A stretch of 5,726 bases of DNA from Actinomycetes bacterium. Its GTDB lineage: Bacteria > Actinomycetota > Actinomycetes > Actinomycetales > Microbacteriaceae. A program made the position numbers and the translations under genes. The stretch spans positions 1 through 5,726 of the forward strand of contig JAEYVF010000172.1 in assembly GCA_023432005.1 (NCBI GenBank), written 5' to 3'. This document shows positions 1 to 4,920 of the stretch, one piece after another. A model generated the notes under the pieces. That model was not told the DNA's origin and did not search any database. It worked only from the letters and a program-made list of their open reading frames with translations. Position 1 is the first letter of the stretch. Every line of letters starts with the position of its first letter.

Positions 1-1803
1 TTCGGCAAGTGGCTCGCGAACGCGCGCGACTGGTCGGTGAGCCGCAACCGCTACTGGGGCAGCCCCATCCCCGTGTGGAAGTCCGACGACCCGGACTACC
101 CGCGCGTCGACGTGTACGGCTCGCTCGAGGAGCTCGATCGCGACTTCGGCATCCTGCCGCGCGACGAGAACGGCGAGGTCAACCTGCACCGGCCCTACAT
201 CGACGAGCTCACGCGGCCGAACCCCGACGACCCGACGGGCAGGTCGGTCATGCGCCGCATCGAGGACGTGCTCGACGTGTGGTTCGACTCGGGCTCGATG
301 CCGTTCGCGCAGGTGCACTACCCGTTCGAGAACCGCGAGTGGTTCGACAGCCACAACCCCGCCGACTTCATCGTCGAGTACATCGGCCAGACGCGCGGCT
401 GGTTCTACGTCATGCACGTGCTCGCGACGGCGCTCTTCGACCGCCCGGCCTACAAGAACGTGCTGAGCCACGGCATCGTGCTGGGCTCCGACGGCCAGAA
501 GATGTCGAAGTCGCTGCGCAACTACCCCGACGTCTCGGAGGTCTTCGACCGCGACGGCGCGGATGCCATGCGCTGGTTCCTGCTGTCGGGTTCCGTCATC
601 CGCGGCGGCAATCTCGTCGTCACGGAGGAGGGCATCCGCCAGGGTGTGCGCGAGGTCATGCTGCCGCTGTGGTCGAGCTACTACTTCTTCACCCTCTACG
701 CCAACAGCGCGGGCGTCGAGGCGCGTCGCCGCACCGACTCGGCGCATCCGCTCGACCGCTACCTGCTCGCGAAGACGCGCGACGCCATCCACGAGGTCAC
801 GACGAGGCTCGAGGAGTTCGACACCCCGCTCGCCGCGGAGGCGCTGCGCGAGTTCGCCGAGGTGCTCACCAACTGGTACGTGCGGCGCAGCCGCGACCGC
901 TTCTGGGCGGGCGACGACCGCGACGCGTTCGACACCCTCTTCACGGTGCTCGAGACGTTCACGCGCCTCTGCGCCCCGCTGCTCCCGCTCGTGAGCGAGG
1001 AGATCTGGCGGGGGCTCACGGGCGGCCGCAGCGTGCACCTCGAGGACTGGCCCGACGCATCCGAGTTCCCCGTCGACACCGAGCTCGTGCGCACGATGGA
1101 TCGCGTGCGCGAGGTGGCCTCGTCGGGTCTCGCCCTGCGCAAGGCGCGCCGGCTGCGCGTGCGGCTGCCGCTCGCGAGGCTCACGGTCGTGGCGCCGGAT
1201 GCCGAGGCGCTCGGCGGGTTCGCCGACATCATCCGCGACGAGCTCAACGTCAAGGACCTCGCGCTCGCGCCCCTCGTCGAGTCGAGCCTCGCCGACTACG
1301 GCATCACGCGTCGCCTGAGCGTCAACGCGCGCGCCCTCGGTCCCCGCATCGGACGTGACGTGCAGCGCGTCATCCAGGCAGCCAAGGCGGGCGACTGGTC
1401 CGCCGACGGCGACGCGGTCGTCGCGGGCGGCGTGGCGCTCGTGCCGGGGGAGTACGAGCTCGAGCTCACGGTGGCCGACGAGGCGAGCGCGATCGCGTTC
1501 CTGCCGTCGGGCGGCTTCGTCGTGCTCGACGCGCACGTGAGCCCCGAGCTCGCCGCCGAGGGGCTCGCACGCGACGTCGTGCGCGCCGTGCAGCAGGCGC
1601 GCAAGGACGCCGGACTCGAGGTGACCGACCGCATCCGCCTGGCCCTCACGGGAGACGCGGATGCCGTGGCCGCGATCGAGGCGCACCGCGCGCTCATCGC
1701 GGGGGAGACGCTTGCGACCGACCTCATCGTCGGTGAGGCTGAAGGGGGAGACACGCCGGTCGGCGACGCCTCCGCCGTGACGATCGAGGTGAACCGCGCA
1801 TGA
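1..1803 (+). CDS. ileS: Isoleucyl-tRNA synthetase, C-terminal part (5' end outside window)
   Basis: Class I aminoacyl-tRNA synthetase that charges tRNA-Ile with isoleucine in the cytoplasm. The frame is open from base 1, so the gene is cut by the left edge; 600 residues are visible. I estimate this is a little over half of a long-type IleRS, and the HIGH motif and most or all of the editing domain are missing. Visible landmarks, in visible-residue numbering, are a RDWSVSRNRYWGSPIP block (9-24), the DVWFDSGS motif (92-99), GQTRGWFY (129-136), the KMSKS ATP-binding loop (167-171, bases 499-513), the helical anticodon-binding domain (about 250-395, with NWYVRRSRDRFW at 291-302), and a C-terminal DUF5915-like region (about 420-590). 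FDSG and KMSKSLRNYPD favour IleRS over ValRS, which has a TWFSSALWP-type sequence at the first site. The stop codon overlaps the folC start by 4 nt. No frameshift is seen. Confidence 0.96.
   Translation, partial: FGKWLANARDWSVSRNRYWGSPIPVWKSDDPDYPRVDVYGSLEELDRDFGILPRDENGEVNLHRPYIDELTRPNPDDPTGRSVMRRIEDVLDVWFDSGSMPFAQVHYPFENREWFDSHNPADFIVEYIGQTRGWFYVMHVLATALFDRPAYKNVLSHGIVLGSDGQKMSKSLRNYPDVSEVFDRDGADAMRWFLLSGSVIRGGNLVVTEEGIRQGVREVMLPLWSSYYFFTLYANSAGVEARRRTDSAHPLDRYLLAKTRDAIHEVTTRLEEFDTPLAAEALREFAEVLTNWYVRRSRDRFWAGDDRDAFDTLFTVLETFTRLCAPLLPLVSEEIWRGLTGGRSVHLEDWPDASEFPVDTELVRTMDRVREVASSGLALRKARRLRVRLPLARLTVVAPDAEALGGFADIIRDELNVKDLALAPLVESSLADYGITRRLSVNARALGPRIGRDVQRVIQAAKAGDWSADGDAVVAGGVALVPGEYELELTVADEASAIAFLPSGGFVVLDAHVSPELAAEGLARDVVRAVQQARKDAGLEVTDRIRLALTGDADAVAAIEAHRALIAGETLATDLIVGEAEGGDTPVGDASAVTIEVNRA
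1786..1791 (+). promoter_or_regulatory. Ribosome binding site of folC, inside ileS
   Basis: The purine-rich GAGGTG lies in the last codons of ileS, 8 nt before the folC ATG at 1800. It supports that start codon and suggests that folC has its own ribosome entry in addition to coupling through the ATGA overlap. Confidence 0.6.
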
Positions 1804-3176
1804 CGGACGATCCGGAAGCCGACTTCGAAGCGGCCGAGCACCGCCTGGCCGCCGACGCCGCCTACGAGCAGCTGCTCGCGCGCGTGGGGGAGGGCGCGCC
1901 CCAGCCGCGCCTCGAGCCCACGCGCCGCGCCGTCGAGCTGCTCGGCGACGTGCACCGGGCGGCTCCCGTCGTGCACATCACGGGCACGAACGGCAAGACC
2001 TCGACGAGCCGGATGATCGAGTCGCTCCTGCGCGCGACCGGCCTCCGCACGGGTCTGCTCACGAGCCCGCACCTCGAGCGCGTCACCGAGCGCATCATGA
2101 TCGACGGCGAACCGATCTCCGACGAGGCGTTCGCGCGCAACTGGGACGACATCCAGCCCTACCTGCTCATGGTCGACGCCGAGCTCACCGCGAACGGCGA
2201 GGAGACCCTGACGTTCTTCGAGGCGCTCACGGTGCTCGCGTTCGCGAGTTTCGCCGACGCGCCCGTCGACGTCGTGATCCTCGAGGTCGGGATGGGCGGC
2301 GAGTGGGACTCCACGAACGTCGCCGATGGACAGGTCGCGGTGTTCACCCCCATCGCGCTCGACCACACGAAACGGCTCGGAGACACCGTCGCCGAGATCG
2401 CGCGCACCAAGGCCGGCATCATCAAGCCCGCCGCGTCCGTCGTCACGGCGATCCAGTCGATCGACGCCCTCGACGAGCTGCGCGAGGCGGCCGCTCGCGA
2501 CGAGGCGCACGTCTCGATCGAGCGCGTCGACTTCGCCCTCGAGTCGACCACCGTCGCCGTCGGCGGCCAGCTCGTCGACATCCGCGGCCGCGTGGGCCGC
2601 TACCGCGACGTGTTCCTGCCGCTCTACGGCGACCACCAGGCGCAGAACGCCGCCGTCGCGGTCGCGGCCGTCGAGTCGTTCCTGGGCGACGGCACGGTCG
2701 CGCTCGACCAGGATGTCGTGGCCGAGGGCCTCGGCCAGGTCACCTCGCCCGGTCGACTGCAGCTCGTCGGCATCGAGCCGACGGTGCTCGTCGATGCCGC
2801 CCACAACCCGCACGGCGCGGCCGCGCTCGCCGCGGCGCTGCGCGAGTACTTCGACTTCGACGAGTTCGCGTTCGTGCTCGGCGTGCTGACCGACAAGGAC
2901 GCGCAGGGCATCGTGCGCGAGCTCGCCGCGCTCGCGACGCGCGTCGACGTGACGCAGTCCGACTCGGATCGCGCGATCCCGGCCGATGAACTCGCCGACA
3001 TCGTGCGCGAGGACGTCGAGCCGGATGCCGTGCTCGTGCACGAGGTCGCCGCCGAGGCCATGGACGCGGCGCGCGTGTGGGCCTCGCAGGGGCCGCGGCG
3101 CGCCGTCGTCGTGACGGGCTCGATCACGCTCGTCGGCGAGGTCATCGAGCTCGCCGAGGCGGAGGGCTGGAAGTAG
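1800..3176 (+). CDS. folC: Folylpolyglutamate synthase / dihydrofolate synthase
   Basis: ATP-dependent Mur-ligase-family enzyme of 458 residues, a normal FolC length. It adds glutamate to folates and, in bifunctional bacterial forms, to dihydropteroate to make dihydrofolate. Visible motifs are the P-loop TGTNGKTST (61-69), LTSPHL (87-92), TFFEALTVLAF (138-148), EVGMGGEWDSTN (162-173), ALDH (186-189), KAGIIKP (204-210; lysines here include the region that is carbamylated in the family), HQAQNAAV (279-286), DAAHNPHG (332-339), which belongs to the C-terminal substrate-binding domain, and VTGSITLVGE (438-447). All key motifs are intact. The ATG at 1800 is chosen because it overlaps the ileS stop and has a GAGGTG 8 nt upstream. 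The gene abuts the next one directly (TAG then ATG at 3177). Whether this copy has both activities cannot be read from the sequence. Confidence 0.96.
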   Translation: MTDDPEADFEAAEHRLAADAAYEQLLARVGEGAPQPRLEPTRRAVELLGDVHRAAPVVHITGTNGKTSTSRMIESLLRATGLRTGLLTSPHLERVTERIMIDGEPISDEAFARNWDDIQPYLLMVDAELTANGEETLTFFEALTVLAFASFADAPVDVVILEVGMGGEWDSTNVADGQVAVFTPIALDHTKRLGDTVAEIARTKAGIIKPAASVVTAIQSIDALDELREAAARDEAHVSIERVDFALESTTVAVGGQLVDIRGRVGRYRDVFLPLYGDHQAQNAAVAVAAVESFLGDGTVALDQDVVAEGLGQVTSPGRLQLVGIEPTVLVDAAHNPHGAAALAAALREYFDFDEFAFVLGVLTDKDAQGIVRELAALATRVDVTQSDSDRAIPADELADIVREDVEPDAVLVHEVAAEAMDAARVWASQGPRRAVVVTGSITLVGEVIELAEAEGWK

Positions 3177-3635
3177 ATGGCCCGCACGCGCACGCGTCGT
3201 GAGCGCTCGCTCACCGAGACGCTGCTCTCGATCACGCTCGGCCTCGAGGCGGCGATGATGTTCTTCGCCTCGCTCGTCGTGTTCGGGCTCGACCGCTTCG
3301 ACCCCGACTGGCTCGCGCTCGTCTACGGCGCGGGCTTCATCCTCGTGCTCGCGCTCGTCGCGGGTGCGCAGCGCTGGCGGTGGGGCGTCTGGACGGGGGC
3401 CGTGCTGCAGCTCGCGATCCTCGCGACGGGCTTCATCGAGCCCATGATGTTCCTCGTCGGCACCGCGTTCGCGGCTCTCTGGGCGTACTGCTTCGTGCGC
3501 GGGCGTCAGATCGACACGGCGAAGGCCGCGTGGCTCGCCGAGCGCGCCGCATCCGAGCCCGCCGCATCCGAGCCCGCCGCCGCAGACGCCGCCGCACCGA
3601 CCACCGAAACCGCAACCGAAGGAGACGCACCGTGA
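3177..3635 (+). CDS. DUF4233 family four-helix membrane protein, function unknown
   Basis: Small integral membrane protein of 152 residues. I place it in DUF4233 from its size, its predicted topology and its position between folC and ndk, the same place as Rv2446c of Mycobacterium tuberculosis. Layout: a basic N-terminus (MARTRTRRER), then four hydrophobic segments at about 16-38, 46-64, 69-86 and 88-107, joined by very short loops. An Ala/Glu/Pro/Thr-rich tail of some 40 residues (about 112-152) follows and looks disordered. The positive-inside rule suggests both ends are cytoplasmic. No catalytic motif, signal peptide cleavage site or cysteine cluster is seen; the one Cys (105) is in helix 4. 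The start ATG follows the folC stop with no gap, and GGAGG (3161-3165) is a plausible, somewhat distant Shine-Dalgarno sequence. The stop overlaps the ndk start. The function is unknown; family membership is likely but was not tested by search. Confidence 0.85.
   Translation: MARTRTRRERSLTETLLSITLGLEAAMMFFASLVVFGLDRFDPDWLALVYGAGFILVLALVAGAQRWRWGVWTGAVLQLAILATGFIEPMMFLVGTAFAALWAYCFVRGRQIDTAKAAWLAERAASEPAASEPAAADAAAPTTETATEGDAP
3546..3575 (+). repeat. Exact tandem duplication of 15 nt in the DUF4233 tail
   Basis: Two identical 15-nt units (3546-3560 and 3561-3575) each encode Ala-Ala-Ser-Glu-Pro, residues 124-133 of the membrane protein. The repeat is in frame and lies in the low-complexity C-terminal tail, so it probably arose by replication slippage without harming the protein. 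Each unit contains one GCATCC hexamer. Confidence 0.9.
3619..3624 (+). promoter_or_regulatory. Ribosome binding site of ndk, fixes its GTG start
   Basis: AAGGAG, a strong Shine-Dalgarno match, lies 7 nt before the GTG at 3632. It decides the start in a frame that is open much further upstream, from before 3400, and sits in the last codons of the DUF4233 gene. Confidence 0.8.
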
Positions 3636-4057
3636 CCGCTGTCGAAGAGACCCTCGTGATCGTGAAGCCCGACGGCGTGGCCCGGGGCCTCACGGGGGAG
3701 ATCCTGCGGCGCATCGAGGCGAAGGGCTACTCGCTCGTCGACATCCGGATGCTGCAGGCCGATCGCGAGCTGCTCGCCGCCCACTACGAGGAGCACGAGG
3801 GCAAGCCCTTCTACGAGCCGCTCGTCGAGTTCATGCAGTCGGGCCCCGTCGTCGCGATGCGCGTCGCGGGCAACCGCGTCATCGAGGGCTTCCGTGCCCT
3901 CGCCGGCACGACCGATCCCACGAGCGCGGCGCCCGGCACCATCCGCGGCGACCTCGGGCGCGACTGGGGTCTCAAGGTGCAGCAGAACCTCGTGCACGGC
4001 TCCGACTCGCCCGAGTCGGCCGAGCGCGAGCTGGCCCTCTGGTTCCCCGCCTCCTGA
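3632..4057 (+). CDS. ndk: Nucleoside diphosphate kinase
   Basis: Cytoplasmic enzyme of 141 residues that moves the gamma phosphate from ATP to nucleoside diphosphates through a phosphohistidine, supplying NTPs and dNTPs. Residues match the human numbering closely: Lys12 in VKPDG, Tyr52, Arg88, Thr94 and Arg105 in TIRGD. The asparagine and catalytic histidine of NLVHGSDS are Asn119 and His122, four later than the usual 115 and 118, so there are four extra residues in the stretch LGRDWGLKVQQ between Arg105 and the active-site loop. Everything else is ordinary and the enzyme should be active. The start is GTG, overlapping the DUF4233 stop (GTGA), with AAGGAG 7 nt upstream; the protein then begins MTAVEETLVIVKPDG, as expected for the family. 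The stop shares one base with the next start. Confidence 0.97.
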   Translation: MTAVEETLVIVKPDGVARGLTGEILRRIEAKGYSLVDIRMLQADRELLAAHYEEHEGKPFYEPLVEFMQSGPVVAMRVAGNRVIEGFRALAGTTDPTSAAPGTIRGDLGRDWGLKVQQNLVHGSDSPESAERELALWFPAS

Positions 4058-4866
4058 TGCCCGAGCTCTCGGCGCCGGGCGAGGCGATCCTCCTCGCGAC
4101 GCTGCCGAACCTGCGCGACGCGGGCGGCTGGCCGACCGCCGACGGCCGACGCGTCCGCACGGGCGTGCTCTTCCGCTCGACGGCGCTCGATCGCCTCGAC
4201 GACGCGGATGCCGGCACGCTCGGCGCGCTCGGCATCCGCTGCGTCGTGGACTTCCGCACCCGCGTCGAGCGCGAGAGCCGGCCGGACCGCGTGCTCGAGG
4301 GGGTGCGCACGCTGCTCGAGGACGTGCTCGCCGACTCGGCGATCGCCGTGCCCGCCCAGATGGAGGCGTTCTTCCGCTCGCCCGCTCAGGCGCTCCAGTT
4401 CCTCGAGAGCGGGCGGGGTCACGACGCCATGCGCGGCGCGTACCGCGAGTTCATCACCCTGCCGAGCGCCCGGCGCGGCCTGTCGTCGTTCTACCGGCTC
4501 CTGCTCGAGGAGGACGACCTCCCCGTGCTCTACCACTGCACGACGGGCAAGGACCGCACGGGCTGGGCGACCGCGGCGCTCCTCACGCTGCTCGGCGTCT
4601 CGGAGGAGCACGTGTACCGCGAGTACCTGCTCACCAACGAGCAGCTGCTGCCCGCTCTCGAGCCGCTCTTCACCCGCTTCGAGGCGCACGGCGCGCCCCG
4701 CGAGCTCCTCGTCCCTGTGCTGGGGGTCGACCGCAGCTACCTCGACGAGTCGTTCCGCGCCCTGCGCGAGGCGTTCGGCACGATCGAGGCGTACTTCTCC
4801 GACGGCCTCGGCATCACGCCCTCCGAGCAGGAGCTCCTCCGCGAGCGGCTGCTCACCGACGACTGA
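4057..4866 (+). CDS. Tyrosine/lipid phosphatase, MptpB-like (Y_phosphatase3 family)
   Basis: Cysteine-dependent phosphatase of 269 residues. The P-loop HCTTGKDRTG (160-169) carries the nucleophile Cys161, Arg167, and the Lys165-Asp166 pair typical of the MptpB/LipA-type phosphatases that can act on phosphotyrosine and phosphoinositides. Other family landmarks are NLRDAGG (18-24), the LFRS segment (38-41) and DFRTRVERE (65-73). The region at about 95-135 may correspond to the lid/insert of MptpB. No signal peptide or membrane segment is present, so I infer a cytoplasmic protein, although MptpB itself is exported without a classical signal. The start ATG overlaps the ndk stop by one base (TGATG) and no Shine-Dalgarno sequence is visible before it; CCTCCT lies there instead. 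Translation therefore probably depends on reinitiation after ndk. It is the last gene of the operon, followed by a hairpin. The substrate is unknown. Confidence 0.9.
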   Translation: MPELSAPGEAILLATLPNLRDAGGWPTADGRRVRTGVLFRSTALDRLDDADAGTLGALGIRCVVDFRTRVERESRPDRVLEGVRTLLEDVLADSAIAVPAQMEAFFRSPAQALQFLESGRGHDAMRGAYREFITLPSARRGLSSFYRLLLEEDDLPVLYHCTTGKDRTGWATAALLTLLGVSEEHVYREYLLTNEQLLPALEPLFTRFEAHGAPRELLVPVLGVDRSYLDESFRALREAFGTIEAYFSDGLGITPSEQELLRERLLTDD

Positions 4867-4870
4867 CGCG

Positions 4871-4905
4871 AGAACCCCCGCCATCCGGAGGACGGCGGGG
4901 GTTCT
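4871..4905. terminator. Perfect 12-bp hairpin between convergent genes, probable bidirectional terminator
   Basis: AGAACCCCCGCC (4871-4882) is the exact reverse complement of GGCGGGGGTTCT (4894-4905). After one A-C mismatch the stem can extend by three pairs (TCC with GGA) around a 3-nt loop. It starts 5 nt after the phosphatase stop and ends 15 nt before the stop of the minus-strand gene, so it can serve both. There is no T-run on either side, which is common in high-GC actinobacteria. The function is inferred from structure and position. Confidence 0.82.
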
Positions 4906-4920
4906 GCGAGGGTGTCGCGC

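Noticed and set aside
9..1358. 449-codon plus-strand frame overlapping ileS
   Set aside because: Arg/Ala/Pro-rich translation with no motif; the real frame is the one holding KMSKS and the anticodon-binding domain.
1296..3041. Open frame of 581 codons on the minus strand, antisense to ileS and folC
   Set aside because: The plus strand here encodes intact IleRS and FolC motifs. The antisense product is Arg/Asp/Gly/Val-rich with no recognisable domain, as expected for the complement of G/C-ending codons in high-GC DNA.
3380..3631. Upstream extension of the ndk frame
   Set aside because: The extension is Arg-rich and overlaps the DUF4233 gene out of frame. The GTG at 3632 with AAGGAG 7 nt upstream gives the canonical Ndk N-terminus, with Lys12 at its usual number.
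3811..4884. Open frame of 357 codons on the minus strand, antisense to ndk and the phosphatase
   Set aside because: It is low-complexity Arg/Glu/Ala-rich, runs through the terminator hairpin, and opposes two well-supported genes.
4867..4920. Possible small RNA or promoter in the gap between the convergent genes
   Set aside because: Only 54 bp, mostly occupied by the hairpin; no -10/-35-like pair is visible and both neighbours end here, so a terminator is enough to explain it.
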